A stretch of 49,514 nucleotides of DNA, taken from NCBI GenBank assembly GCA_038232935.1, contig JBBSMX010000017.1:1-49514 (forward strand), read 5' to 3'. A program made the position numbers and the translations under genes. Source of the stretch: JBBSMX01 sp038232935. Its GTDB lineage: Bacteria > Bacteroidota > Rhodothermia > Rhodothermales > JANQRZ01. The number at the start of each line of letters is the position of its first letter. Positions within the stretch are counted from its first letter, which is position 1. Shown here piece by piece: positions 9,202-17,688 of this stretch. The notes below the pieces were generated by a model. That model had not been told where the DNA came from and did no database searches. It saw only the letters and a program-made list of their open reading frames with translations.

Positions 9202-9930
9202 ATGCGCTGCTTTCTTCTGAGCCTGCTTATCGTCGCCATGCCCGCTTCCGCCCAAACGCCCGATTCGCTCGTCGATTCGCAGACGGCCCAGGCGTTCTCG
9301 GGCGAAGTGGTCGTGCCCGTCGCGGCGCAGTACCTCCTCTACCTCCCCAAAGACTACGACGCGAGCGACGAGGCGTGGCCGCTGCTGCTGTTTCTCCACG
9401 GCGCAGGCGAGCGCGGCGACAGCCTCGGCCTCGTGAAGCAGCACGGGCCGCCGAAACTGGTCGCACGGGGCGAGGACCTGCCGTTCATCGTCGTCTCGCC
9501 GCAGGTGCCGGAGGGCGCGTGGTGGAATCCGTACGTGCTCGAAGAACTGCTCGATGAGGTGGTGGCGAACTACCGTGTGGACGAGGACCGCGTCTACGTG
9601 ACCGGCCTCAGCATGGGCGGCTTCGGGACGTGGGCACTCATCGGGCTCGACCCGGACCGTTTCGCGGCGGCGGCCCCGATTTGCGGAGGCGGCGAGGCGC
9701 GGCTGATCTGTGGGATCGGCAGGCTGCCCGTGTGGGCGTTTCACGGCGACGCCGACCCCGTCGTCCCCATCGAGCGCTCCGAGGAAATGGTGGAGGCGCT
9801 CGAAGCCTGCGGCGGCGACGTGCGATTCACCGTCTACCCCGGGGTTGGCCACGATAGCTGGACTCCGACCTATGACAACCCCGAGCTCTATGACTGGCTA
9901 CTCGCGCACCGCCGCAGCGGCCGGGAATAA
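9202..9930 (+). CDS. secreted alpha/beta-hydrolase, esterase-like
   Basis: 242 residues with a signal peptide ending near ASAQ. The alpha/beta-hydrolase fold is clear: LFLHGAGERGD forms the oxyanion region, GLSMGG gives nucleophile Ser137, HGDADPVVP supplies the acid and GVGHDSW the histidine. This is the CE1-like/dienelactone hydrolase-like group often annotated as phospholipase/carboxylesterase or prolyl oligopeptidase family. It starts 4 bases after the GH94 gene, so it is in the same operon and may remove acyl groups from imported or surface glycans (inference). An unrelated ester substrate cannot be excluded. Confidence 0.85.
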   Translation: MRCFLLSLLIVAMPASAQTPDSLVDSQTAQAFSGEVVVPVAAQYLLYLPKDYDASDEAWPLLLFLHGAGERGDSLGLVKQHGPPKLVARGEDLPFIVVSPQVPEGAWWNPYVLEELLDEVVANYRVDEDRVYVTGLSMGGFGTWALIGLDPDRFAAAAPICGGGEARLICGIGRLPVWAFHGDADPVVPIERSEEMVEALEACGGDVRFTVYPGVGHDSWTPTYDNPELYDWLLAHRRSGRE

Positions 9931-9942
9931 TCAGTCTCTGCC

Positions 9943-10752
9943 ATGAAATTCCTCTTGCTCCTCCTTGGCTTCACGGCCGTCGCCACCGTTCGGGCACAGC
10001 CCGCCGACACGCTCACCGTCGTCACGCTCAACCTCTGGCACAATCAGGGGGACTGGCCGCGCCGGCTCGCCGTCATCCTCGACACGCTCCGCGCCGAACG
10101 CCCCGATGTGATCTGCCTGCAGGAGGTCTTGCAGAACGACAGCCTCCCGAATCAGGCCCAGTCCATCGGCGACAGCCTCGGCTACCGCCGCTCCTTCGCC
10201 TCGGTGGACGGCCCCGACGCACCGAAGCGCTACGGGAACGCGATCCTCTTCCGCCATCCGTTCTCCGAATCGGACTCGAGAAAGCTGGAGCCGCTCGACG
10301 ACTACCGCGTCGTCGCCCACGCCCGCATTGAGGTCGGAGAGCGACCGCTCGACGTGTATTGCACCCATCTCCATCACACGGAGGAAGGCGGGACGATCCG
10401 GGCGACGCAGCTCCGCGATCTGCTCGGCTTCATCGGCCGAACGCGGAAACGCCGCGCGCCCGTACTCCTCGCCGGTGACTTCAACGCGCCGCCGGACGCG
10501 CCCGAACTCCGCCTGCTCGACGGTACCTTCGCCGACGCCTACGCCGCGACGCACCCAGAGCCCGACTCCCCCGTGACGACGCTGAACCCAGCGCTCGGCC
10601 ATACCCCGCGTCGGATCGACTACCTCTTCTACGAGCCCAAATCCGCGATCCAGCCCATCGACACGCGCCTCCTGTTCACCGAGCCCACCGCCGGCAGCAC
10701 GTGGGCGAGCGACCACTTCGGCGTCGTCGGCCGGTTCGTGTGGCCGAGGTAA
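9943..10752 (+). CDS. secreted endonuclease/exonuclease/phosphatase family protein
   Basis: 269 residues with an N-terminal signal peptide (MKFLLLLLGF, cut near VRAQ). The EEP fold motifs are present in order: TLNLW, ICLQEV with the metal-binding Glu, a central HLHH segment, GDFNAPP with the catalytic Asp-Asn, and SDHFGV near the end. The family contains nucleases, sphingomyelinases and inositol phosphatases; the exported position argues against a DNA repair role. It lies 12 bases behind the esterase gene and ends the plus-strand operon, meeting the symporter gene tail to tail. Actual substrate unknown. Confidence 0.87.
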   Translation: MKFLLLLLGFTAVATVRAQPADTLTVVTLNLWHNQGDWPRRLAVILDTLRAERPDVICLQEVLQNDSLPNQAQSIGDSLGYRRSFASVDGPDAPKRYGNAILFRHPFSESDSRKLEPLDDYRVVAHARIEVGERPLDVYCTHLHHTEEGGTIRATQLRDLLGFIGRTRKRRAPVLLAGDFNAPPDAPELRLLDGTFADAYAATHPEPDSPVTTLNPALGHTPRRIDYLFYEPKSAIQPIDTRLLFTEPTAGSTWASDHFGVVGRFVWPR

Positions 10753-10753
10753 G

Positions 10754-12244
10754 TCAGGGCGAAAGGATGGGGAGGACGGAGCCGCCGAGCGCCGGAAACA
10801 CAAAGGTCGCGACGAGGCTGAGGAGCACGATGAAAGCGAGGTTCAGCGCGGCACCCGCCCGCGCCATGTCGCCGATGGAGAGGAGCCCGCTGCCATAGAC
10901 GATCGCGTTGGGCGGCGTGGCAACGGGGAGCATAAACGCGCAGCTCGCCGCCAGCGTGGCGGCGGCGAGCACGGGGAACGGGTCGAGGCCGAGCGAGAGG
11001 CCGCCGAGGACGGGCAGGAAGGCGGCGGCCGTCGCCGTGTTGCTCGTCATCTCGGTCAGCAGCACAATGGCCGTCACGACGAGGGTGACGACGAGGACCG
11101 CCGGCAGCGCCTGGGCCGCTTCGAACCGGAGCCCGATCCATTCGGCCAGGCCTGTCGCCTGCACGGCCGCCGCGAGCGAGAGGCCGCCGCCGAACAGGAG
11201 GAGCACGCCCCACGGAAGCGTCTGCGCGTGCTCCCAGTCCAGCAACCGCTCCCGAGATGTGCCGGCCGGGAGCGCGAACAGCGAGAGCGCGCCAGCGATA
11301 GCGATGCCCGTGTCGCTCAGCCCCGGCACCACGGCCCCGAGCAGCGGCCGTCCGATCCACAGCAGCGCCACGATCCCGAAGACGAGCGCGACGCGGCGCT
11401 CCGGCGTAGTGGTCCGTCCCATCCGCGCTAGCTCGTCCCGCACGAAGTCCCGCACGCCGGGTGACGCGGCGGTGCCGACCCGACACGTGACGCGGGTCAG
11501 CACGCCGTACACGATCCCGAGCCCGACGAGCGCGAGCGGCAACCCGACGGCGAGCCACCCGGCGAACGAGAGATCCACGCCGTACGCCTCGCGCACGAAC
11601 CCGGCCAGCAGCGCGTTCGTCGGCGTCCCGATCAGCGTCGCCATGCCGCCGACGGAGCAGGCGTACGCGATGCCCAGCAGGAGCGCGACGCTGAACGCGC
11701 GGGCCTCGGCAGCGTCGGTCCGCATCACCTCGATGACGGAGAGGCCGAGCGGGAGCATCATCAGCGCTGTCGCCGTGTTCGAAATGCCCATCGAGAGGAG
11801 GCCGGAGGCGGCGATGAAGCCGAGCACGATCCGTCGCTGGCTCGTCCCCACCCGCGCGATCAGGCCGAGCGCGAGCCGTCGATGCAATCCCCAGCGCTCC
11901 ATCCCTTTCGCCAGCACGAAGCCGCCGAGGAAGAGGAAGATGAGCGGGTTGGCGTATGGCGAGGCCGCGCCTCCCACGTCGGTGACCCCGAGGAGCGGGA
12001 AGAGCACGAGCGGGAGCAGGGCCGTGGCGGGGATCGGCAGCGCCTCCGTCATCCACCACACCGCCATCAGCACGCCCGTGGCCGCCACACGCCAGCCGGC
12101 GAGGTCCAGCCCGTCTGGCGCGGGCAGTACCAGCATCGCCCCAAATACCAGCAGGCCTATCCAGAACCCGAGGCGCTCCGTGTAGCGGGCAACGCCGCCG
12201 TCGTGCGAGTCGGAAGCAGGGGGAGAGCGGGGGTCGGACGTCAC
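10754..12244 (-). CDS. DASS/SLC13-family sodium:anion symporter
   Basis: 496-residue inner-membrane protein with about a dozen hydrophobic segments. The two hallmark SNT motifs of the divalent anion:Na+ symporters (VcINDY group) are seen at residues 155-157 (GISNTATALMMLP) and 401-403 (EMTSNTATAAAFLP); they form the sodium and substrate sites. Likely substrates are dicarboxylates, sulfate or phosphate, with sodium as driving ion. It begins with GTG at 12244, overlapping the stop of the GH1 gene by four bases, so the two are co-translated. The link between a beta-glucosidase and an anion symporter is unusual but the coupling is clear in the sequence. Confidence 0.92.
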   Translation of the reverse strand: MTSDPRSPPASDSHDGGVARYTERLGFWIGLLVFGAMLVLPAPDGLDLAGWRVAATGVLMAVWWMTEALPIPATALLPLVLFPLLGVTDVGGAASPYANPLIFLFLGGFVLAKGMERWGLHRRLALGLIARVGTSQRRIVLGFIAASGLLSMGISNTATALMMLPLGLSVIEVMRTDAAEARAFSVALLLGIAYACSVGGMATLIGTPTNALLAGFVREAYGVDLSFAGWLAVGLPLALVGLGIVYGVLTRVTCRVGTAASPGVRDFVRDELARMGRTTTPERRVALVFGIVALLWIGRPLLGAVVPGLSDTGIAIAGALSLFALPAGTSRERLLDWEHAQTLPWGVLLLFGGGLSLAAAVQATGLAEWIGLRFEAAQALPAVLVVTLVVTAIVLLTEMTSNTATAAAFLPVLGGLSLGLDPFPVLAAATLAASCAFMLPVATPPNAIVYGSGLLSIGDMARAGAALNLAFIVLLSLVATFVFPALGGSVLPILSP

Positions 12245-13599
12245 GGCGCGTCAGCGAGCGAGACCCCATTCGAGCGGATCACGTCGCTGTAATAGTGGGC
12301 GCTCGCCTTCGGGGTCCGCTCCTGCGTCTCGAGGTCCACGTGGACGATCCCGAACCGCTTGGCATAGCCGTGGCTCCACTCGTAGTTGTCGAGGAGCGAC
12401 CACGCGAAGTAGCCGCGCACGTCGGCCCCGTGCTCGATGGCGGCGTGGACGGCGCGGAGGTGATCGCGGAAGTAGGCCACGCGGAGCGGGTCGTCGAGGC
12501 GGCCGCGCTCGACCTGCGGCGGATCGTAGTACGCCGCGCCGTTCTCGGTGACGTAGAGCGGAAGCGGGCCGTAGCGCTCGTGGACCCACAGGAGCACGTC
12601 GGTGAGGGCGGGGGCGTAGACCTCCCACCCCATCTCGGTGTACGGATGGCGCTCCTGCTTGACGCGCTCGGTCCCGTCGGGGTAGGTCCCCGGCGCGTCG
12701 CGGACGACGGCGCGGGTGTAGTAGTTGATGCCGAGGAAGTCGATGGGCTCGCGGATGAGGTCGAGGTCTTCGACGGAAATGTCGGGCCACGCCACGCCGA
12801 AGACTTCGGCGAGTTCATCGGGGTAGGTGCCGCGAAAGACCGGGTCGAGGAAGATGCGGTTCATGTAGGCGTCCGCACGGGCGGTGGCGGCGAGGTCCTC
12901 CGGCCGGTTCGAGGCCGGCACCTTCGGTTCGAGGTTCACCACGAGCCCGACCTCACCGTCCGACTCGGCCCGATAGGCCTGGACGGCCGTCGCGTGGGCG
13001 CGGAGGAGGTTGTGCGCCACGCGCGGCCCCTCGAACAGGTTGCGGTGGCCGGGAGCGAGGCCGCCATTGACGTAGCCGCCGTCCATCACCACCCACGGCT
13101 CGTTGAGCGTCGCCCACCGCCGCACACGGTCGCCGAGGCGGTTCACGACCGCGCGCGTGTAATCGGCGAACCAGCCGGCGATGTCTGGGTTGAGCCAGCC
13201 GCCGCGGTCGTCGAGGGCGGCGGGGAGGTCCCAGTGGTAGAGCGTCGCGAAGGGCTCGATCTCGTGCTCGAGGAGGGCGTCCACGAGCCGCTCGTAGAAG
13301 TCGAGCCCGGCGGCGTTGACGGGTCCGGTACCTTCGGGGAAGACGCGGCCCCAGGCGATGCTGAAGCGGTACGCGCCGAGGCCGAGCGACTTCATCAGCG
13401 CGACATCGCTCTCGTAGCGGCGGTAGTGATCGCAGGCGGTGTCGCCGGTCTGGTCGTCGTGGGTGTTGCCGGGTGTGTGGGCGAAGCGGTGCCAGACTGA
13501 AGGGCCGGCACCATCGGCGAGGGGCGAGCCTTCGATCTGATAGGCGGAGGTGGCCGCGCCCCACAGAAAGGAGTCGGGAAAACGAAACGGATGGCTCAT
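12241..13599 (-). CDS. GH1 beta-glucosidase
   Basis: 452 residues, normal length for GH1. The N-terminus FLWGAATSAYQIEG is the family signature. TLNEPW places the acid/base at Glu167 and YVTENG the nucleophile at Glu352; WSLLDNYEW near the C-terminus forms part of the glucose pocket. There is no signal peptide, so it hydrolyses short beta-glucosides in the cytoplasm, releasing glucose from products of the imported glucan. First gene of a minus-strand pair with the symporter. The region upstream carries a pyrimidine-rich stretch next to the ATG and, about 200 bases further up, a minus-strand terminator, so expression may be controlled in the leader. Confidence 0.95.
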   Translation of the reverse strand: MSHPFRFPDSFLWGAATSAYQIEGSPLADGAGPSVWHRFAHTPGNTHDDQTGDTACDHYRRYESDVALMKSLGLGAYRFSIAWGRVFPEGTGPVNAAGLDFYERLVDALLEHEIEPFATLYHWDLPAALDDRGGWLNPDIAGWFADYTRAVVNRLGDRVRRWATLNEPWVVMDGGYVNGGLAPGHRNLFEGPRVAHNLLRAHATAVQAYRAESDGEVGLVVNLEPKVPASNRPEDLAATARADAYMNRIFLDPVFRGTYPDELAEVFGVAWPDISVEDLDLIREPIDFLGINYYTRAVVRDAPGTYPDGTERVKQERHPYTEMGWEVYAPALTDVLLWVHERYGPLPLYVTENGAAYYDPPQVERGRLDDPLRVAYFRDHLRAVHAAIEHGADVRGYFAWSLLDNYEWSHGYAKRFGIVHVDLETQERTPKASAHYYSDVIRSNGVSLADAP

Positions 13600-13800
13600 A
13601 AACCAGGAGGAGGTGCAAAGGCGACGCGAGGCGGAGGCGTCGAGGGTCGTGGACCGTGCGATTAAGCAAGATGCGTCACGTCCCCCTACGCGTGCAATGC
13701 CCGCCCCCCTCTATTCTGTGGTCCGAACTTCAGCCCGGATGCCTCTGCATCACCCACGATGCGATACCGTTCCTCGAAGGCTGAACGTGCCGTGTGAGCC

Positions 13801-13839
13801 AAAAAAGCGCGAGGCCGGCCCCGGGGAAGGGCCGGCCTC
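13801..13839 (-). terminator. strong intrinsic terminator, minus strand
   Basis: A perfect 11-bp inverted repeat, GAGGCCGGCCC at 13811-13821 and GGGCCGGCCTC at 13829-13839, encloses a 7-base loop. On the minus strand the stem is followed by GCGC and six T residues (plus-strand A run 13801-13806). The plus strand has no T run, so the element is directional. No minus-strand protein gene ends here: the GH1 gene begins some 200 bases downstream. It must therefore end a short untranslated RNA or act as an attenuator in the GH1 leader. Confidence 0.8.
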
Positions 13840-14040
13840 AAACGCTATTGATGACAGGAGCGACGCGCAGAACGGAGGGGGGCAGCGTCGAGAGGGGAAT
13901 CGGCAAGTGCCGATCATGCTCCTGCATTTTCGAAGTGACACCGTAAACGTAGGCTTCGGGGTCGGCACCGTACCAGCAGCGAGACTACGCATAGTGAGGC
14001 CGGGGATTCCCCCAACCGCCACCGGGGTGCCCCTTAGAAT
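13801..14040 (-). ncRNA. candidate structured RNA or attenuating leader
   Basis: Read on the minus strand, this gap contains several local stems before the terminator: a 6-bp stem at about 13900-13915 (ATCGGC/GCCGAT, 4-base loop), a 6-bp stem pairing 13861-13866 with 13885-13890 (CGACGC/GCGTCG), and GGGG/CCCC near 14001-14012. The minus-strand copy of 13995-14003 (CCGGCCTCA) is exactly complementary to the first arm of the terminator, so an alternative anti-terminator pairing is possible. I do not recognise 6S, tmRNA, SRP, RNase P or a named riboswitch. The 5' end is a guess; no good promoter was found. Confidence 0.35.
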
Positions 14041-14117
14041 ACTCCAGATCGGAACCCGCACGCACCGAATCGTCATCTTAACCAGCGCACCCCTTCTCTC
14101 CTTTTCCTGTTTGCCTT

Positions 14118-14585
14118 ATGGCCGAAGAACCTCTCCTCCCAGCGCAGCCCGATGCGCAGGACGACCAGTCCGTCAGCGTCAAAAACCAGGTCCTCGGCCT
14201 GTTCCTCACGGGCATCCAGGACATCGAAGACCTCGCCATGCTGACCGGCTCGCGCCCGAGCTACGTCGGCTCGGTCTTACAAGAGGCGGGGTTGCGCCCG
14301 GACTACTTCGACCTCTACACCTCCACGACGCACCCGATGAACGTCTACTCGAAGTTCTTCGCGGGGAAACTCGGGTTCAAGAACCTGGAGACGGCCCGCG
14401 AGAGCGTCGCGCACATCGACCGGCTCTACCGGCAGTTCGCGCTCGCGCGTGACCGGGCCGGCCAGCATCATGCCCTCCTGATGGCGCTGACGATGTTCGA
14501 CCGCGCACGTTGGACCGATAAGCCGGAAGAGGCCGAGGTCTTCCGGCACTGGCTCGCGGATCACCTCGCCGAGCCGGAAGGCTGA
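14118..14585 (+). CDS. conserved-looking hypothetical protein with HTH-like segment
   Basis: 155 residues, soluble, no signal peptide. Residues about 20-60 (VLGLFLTGIQDIEDLAMLTG then SYVGSVLQEAGL) have the spacing of a helix-turn-helix that recognises a layered regulatory motif, and the middle part is helical with aromatic positions. I do not recognise a named family. The start ATG at 14118 follows a CTTCTCTCCTTTTCC tract like those in front of other genes in this window. It stands alone between a noncoding stretch and a convergent lipoprotein gene. Possible roles are a small DNA-binding or adaptor protein (inference). Confidence 0.7.
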   Translation: MAEEPLLPAQPDAQDDQSVSVKNQVLGLFLTGIQDIEDLAMLTGSRPSYVGSVLQEAGLRPDYFDLYTSTTHPMNVYSKFFAGKLGFKNLETARESVAHIDRLYRQFALARDRAGQHHALLMALTMFDRARWTDKPEEAEVFRHWLADHLAEPEG

Positions 14586-14602
14586 GCCAACGGTGCCCCC
14601 GG

Positions 14603-15433
14603 CTACGAGAGCGGTTCGACCTGCACGTCGTCGAGCACGATCTCGGAGAGCAACTCCAGCGAGTCGGCTTCGAACATACGCCCCATCGCTTCGAGCGGGG
14701 GCTCCAGCGGCTCGGCGGAGTAGTTGCGGTAGTCGGCGAAGCGGACGCCGCCGACGGTGCGGGGATTGACGGCCTGGCGAAAGCGTGCACCGCCGCCGTT
14801 GACCTCGTACGAATACGCAAGATAGTCCATCGTGGAACGTTCGCGGTGGATCCAGTAGACGAAGCGGTCCTGATGGTCGCGCCCCCCGCCCTCGGGCCGG
14901 AAGGTCACCTCGACGAGGCCGTACGGCTCACCGGCGAGCGTGTCGGCCCCGAGCAGGCGTGGCTGCACGGCTGCGTCCGCCAGCGCGTACGGGAGCAGGG
15001 CGAAGTAGACGACCGAGTTAACAGACCCCTCGGCGGCGAGCGCATCCCCTCCACGCAGCGCGATGGGCGCGCCGTCCACCGTCCGAGCCAACCCGTCGTT
15101 GCCGAGCACATCGCGGACGGTCCCCGTCGAATCCGTCCAGACGCGGGAATACGTGAAGCGGCCTCCGTCGCGCTCGGCCATGAACTTCCGGCCGCGGAAG
15201 CCGAACGTGACGACGGCGTGGTCCAGCACGTCAGCGCCGTGGGCGAGGCGGGCGCGCTGCACGATGGCGGCGGCCACGGTGTCGCTCGTCACGATGTCGC
15301 TCGAAGCAGCCTCGTCCGGTACGGCCCGCGCGGCAGGCGACGGAGCCGCCCGCTCCGGCTCGCCGCAGGCCGCGAGGAGCAGGCCGATGGCGAGCACCGG
15401 AGCGAGTAGCAAGCGAACGAGCCGCGCGGTCAC
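14603..15433 (-). CDS. DUF6503-like secreted lipoprotein
   Basis: 276 residues. Residues 1-22 form a lipoprotein signal with lipobox LLAACG, so the mature protein would be anchored by its Cys in the cell envelope. The body alternates beta strands (FRGRKFMAERDGGRFTYSRVW, YGLVEVTFRPEGGG, DRFVYWIHRERSTMDYLAYSY) resembling the DUF6503 family of Bacteroidota, probably a LolA-like half barrel that may bind lipid (inference). It starts with GTG at 15433, overlapping the stop of the DUF2911 gene by four bases, so it is the second gene of that minus-strand pair. Confidence 0.75.
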   Translation of the reverse strand: MTARLVRLLLAPVLAIGLLLAACGEPERAAPSPAARAVPDEAASSDIVTSDTVAAAIVQRARLAHGADVLDHAVVTFGFRGRKFMAERDGGRFTYSRVWTDSTGTVRDVLGNDGLARTVDGAPIALRGGDALAAEGSVNSVVYFALLPYALADAAVQPRLLGADTLAGEPYGLVEVTFRPEGGGRDHQDRFVYWIHRERSTMDYLAYSYEVNGGGARFRQAVNPRTVGGVRFADYRNYSAEPLEPPLEAMGRMFEADSLELLSEIVLDDVQVEPLS

Positions 15434-15972
15434 TGCCCCGTGCCGATCATGATGGGCACCACCGAATCGGCCCAGCGCAGCACGAGCTCGCCCTTGTTCT
15501 CACCGACCTCGTCGAACGAGAGCGTCATCAGCTCGGTGTCGGCCCCCTTTTCCGGCGTGACCGTGACTCGGAGGATGTCGTGGCTCGCGTCGTACTCGTA
15601 CGCGCCCCACTGTCCGGGGATGTCGTTGAAGATCACGGTCCATTCGTCGGCACCGGGGATCGTGAAGAGGCCGTAGGTCCCGGCTGCGAGCGGCTGCCCC
15701 TCGACGGTCACGTCGTCAGAGAAGGTGATCGCCGTGGCCTCATTCGCGCCCGTGCGCCAGAGGGAGTCCAGCGGAACGAGCCCGCCGAAGATCTCGCGGT
15801 CGCGCACGCTCGGGCGGCCGTAGGTGACCATCACATCCGTCGTGCCAATCGTCTGTCCGACGACGGCATTCGGGCTTGGGCGAGCCTCATCGTTAGCGCG
15901 GGTCTGAGCGTGGGCGGGAGCCGCGAGAAAGAGGAGGCCGAGGAGGAGAAAAAACGAGTGGCGGAGTTGCAT
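15430..15972 (-). CDS. DUF2911 secreted protein
   Basis: 180 residues. The ATG at 15972 gives a proper signal peptide (MQLRHSFFLLLGLLFL, cut near AHAQ); an in-frame GTG at 16008 would only add a non-signal extension. Family features are GTTDVMVTYGRPSVRDREIFG, WRTGANEATAITF, LAAGTYGLFTIPG and WTVIFND, all typical of DUF2911, a family common in Bacteroidota with unknown function. The upstream 30 bases on the coding strand are rich in C and T. Co-transcribed with the DUF6503-like lipoprotein. Confidence 0.9.
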   Translation of the reverse strand: MQLRHSFFLLLGLLFLAAPAHAQTRANDEARPSPNAVVGQTIGTTDVMVTYGRPSVRDREIFGGLVPLDSLWRTGANEATAITFSDDVTVEGQPLAAGTYGLFTIPGADEWTVIFNDIPGQWGAYEYDASHDILRVTVTPEKGADTELMTLSFDEVGENKGELVLRWADSVVPIMIGTGQ

Positions 15973-16116
15973 GGGTCTCGATGGAATAGGGAAAGGAGTG
16001 GGGCACACACAGCATACAGCCGTACATCCCGTCGGTTCTGCGGGAGAAGATACGGGGTGGGAAGCCGGCTGAACGTCACGCCGCCATGCTCTTCTCCAGA
16101 GAGCCCCCCCCAGGCG

Positions 16117-16608
16117 TCACGTCTCGCCGTCGCCGACGGACAGGGTCACGGTCGTAAAAAAGTCATCGGCCCCCTGCCGACGCCAGAACGCGCACCCGCG
16201 CTCGTTGCGGCAGAGCACGCCAGCGCGGATCCGCGTCACGCCCTGCGCCCGCGCCCACGCCCGCACGGCATCGACCAACCGCTCCCCGATCTGTTGCCCC
16301 CGATAGTCCGGCCGCACGACGAGCTCCGTGACGTAGACCTCCATTTCCTGCACGTAGACCGGGGCCGGCCAAAAAGGATGCGCCGTCACCAGACCGACCA
16401 GTTCGCCGTCCGCTTCGGCCACGAACACGCGGTGCGCCTCACTCTCGCTCCACACGATGAAGTCGTTGCGCCAGCGGTCACGGGCCGAGTCGCTCGGGCG
16501 GTGGCGCACGTCCATCGCTGCGTGCTCGTCCTGAAGCTGCGCCCACAGGACGACGGCGGCCTCGCGCTCGGACGAGCGGGCGCGGCGGATCACGACTTCG
16601 CCGCTCAT
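16117..16608 (-). CDS. GNAT-family N-acetyltransferase
   Basis: 163 residues. The acetyl-CoA-binding motif A is seen as VVRPDYRGQQIGERLVDAV, preceded by the strand EMEVYVTEL and followed by the C-terminal strand with FWRRQGADDF. These are the marks of a GNAT acetyltransferase; the acceptor (amine, amino acid or protein) cannot be read from the sequence. The ATG at 16608 overlaps the asd stop by four bases, so the gene is translated behind aspartate-semialdehyde dehydrogenase. A link to lysine or diaminopimelate metabolism would be a guess. Confidence 0.88.
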   Translation of the reverse strand: MSGEVVIRRARSSEREAAVVLWAQLQDEHAAMDVRHRPSDSARDRWRNDFIVWSESEAHRVFVAEADGELVGLVTAHPFWPAPVYVQEMEVYVTELVVRPDYRGQQIGERLVDAVRAWARAQGVTRIRAGVLCRNERGCAFWRRQGADDFFTTVTLSVGDGET

Positions 16609-17687
16609 CCGGCCGCCACCGAAGAGGCACGCGCGACAGTCTGCCCCGCTCCAGCCGGGAGCCGTCCCTCGCTTTGAAGCAGCTCGGCGTTGAGGATTGC
16701 ACCGCCGGCAGCCCCGCGAACCGTGTTGTGTGAGAGGGCGACGAACTTCACGTCCAGCACCGAGCAGGCGCGGACGCGACCGACACTGACCTGCATCCCG
16801 CGCTCGGCCTCGACGTGCCGGCGCGGTTGGGGGAACCGCTCGTCCGTGAACACGCGGAGCGGCCGATCCGGCGCCATCCACAGGCCGAGGCCGGCGAGAG
16901 GGCTTTCGAAGGAATCGAGTGCTTCGGCCACCTCCTCCGGGCTCGCGGGCGTGCGGAGCTTGACCGAGATGCATTCCATGTGGCCGTCGAGCACAGGCAC
17001 GCGGTTGCACTGCGCCGAGATCGTGATGTCGGCGGGGCGCACCGCCCCACCTTCGAGCGTGCCCAGCAGCTTCAGCGGCTCCGACGCCAGCTTCTCTTCC
17101 TCCCCGCCGATGAACGGGACCACGTTCGCGAGCGCGTCCAGCGACGATACGCCGGGGTAGCCCGCGCCCGAGAGCGCCTGCATCGTGACGACGTGGACGG
17201 CTTCGACGCCGAACGCGTCCACGAGCGGCTTCAGCGCGAGCACCAAACCGACCGTCGAGCAGTTCGGGTTCGTGACGATAAACCCGGACGTCGTCTGCCC
17301 GTCGATGAGCGCCGTGTGGTCCGGGTTGACCTCGGGGATCAGGAGCGGCACCGCCGGGTCCATCCGGTGATTCCGCGCGTTCGAAATGACCGGCACGCCG
17401 GCTTCCGCAAAGGCCCGCTCGACCTCACCCGCGACGGAGGCGTCGAGGCCGGAGAACACGAAGTCGCAGTCGAGCGCGTCCGGAGCGACAGGGAGGACTT
17501 CCATTTCCGCAACGCGCTCCGGCATCTCCGAGCCGCCGATCCAGTTCGCCGCCTCGCGGTACGGCTTGCCCGCCGAGCGCTCCGACGCCGCGAGCGCCGC
17601 GATCTCGAACTGCGGATGACCGTCGAGCAGTTCGACGAACTTCTGACCGACGGCACCGGTCGCGCCGAGGATACCGACTCTCAACAT
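16605..17687 (-). CDS. asd: aspartate-semialdehyde dehydrogenase
   Basis: 360 residues. Converts L-aspartyl-4-phosphate to L-aspartate 4-semialdehyde with NADPH, the branch point to lysine/diaminopimelate, threonine and methionine. N-terminal GILGATGAVGQKF is the NADP-binding loop; TNPNCSTVGL gives catalytic Cys143; QALSGAGYPGVSSLDALANV and HMECISVKL follow as in the archaeal/fungal-type branch of the family, which differs from the E. coli type. Start set at ATG 17687; a longer frame to 17798 crosses an octamer repeat and lacks a sensible start. Forms an operon with the GNAT gene and is divergent from folD. Confidence 0.95.
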   Translation of the reverse strand: MLRVGILGATGAVGQKFVELLDGHPQFEIAALAASERSAGKPYREAANWIGGSEMPERVAEMEVLPVAPDALDCDFVFSGLDASVAGEVERAFAEAGVPVISNARNHRMDPAVPLLIPEVNPDHTALIDGQTTSGFIVTNPNCSTVGLVLALKPLVDAFGVEAVHVVTMQALSGAGYPGVSSLDALANVVPFIGGEEEKLASEPLKLLGTLEGGAVRPADITISAQCNRVPVLDGHMECISVKLRTPASPEEVAEALDSFESPLAGLGLWMAPDRPLRVFTDERFPQPRRHVEAERGMQVSVGRVRACSVLDVKFVALSHNTVRGAAGGAILNAELLQSEGRLPAGAGQTVARASSVAAG

Positions 17688-17688
17688 G

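Noticed and set aside
13750..14076. 108-residue minus-strand frame in the noncoding gap
   Set aside because: It runs through the terminator hairpin and has no family features; the DNA is better explained as a structured RNA or leader.
16020..16116. Possible terminator between the DUF2911 leader and the GNAT gene
   Set aside because: No stem of more than five pairs with a T run was found.
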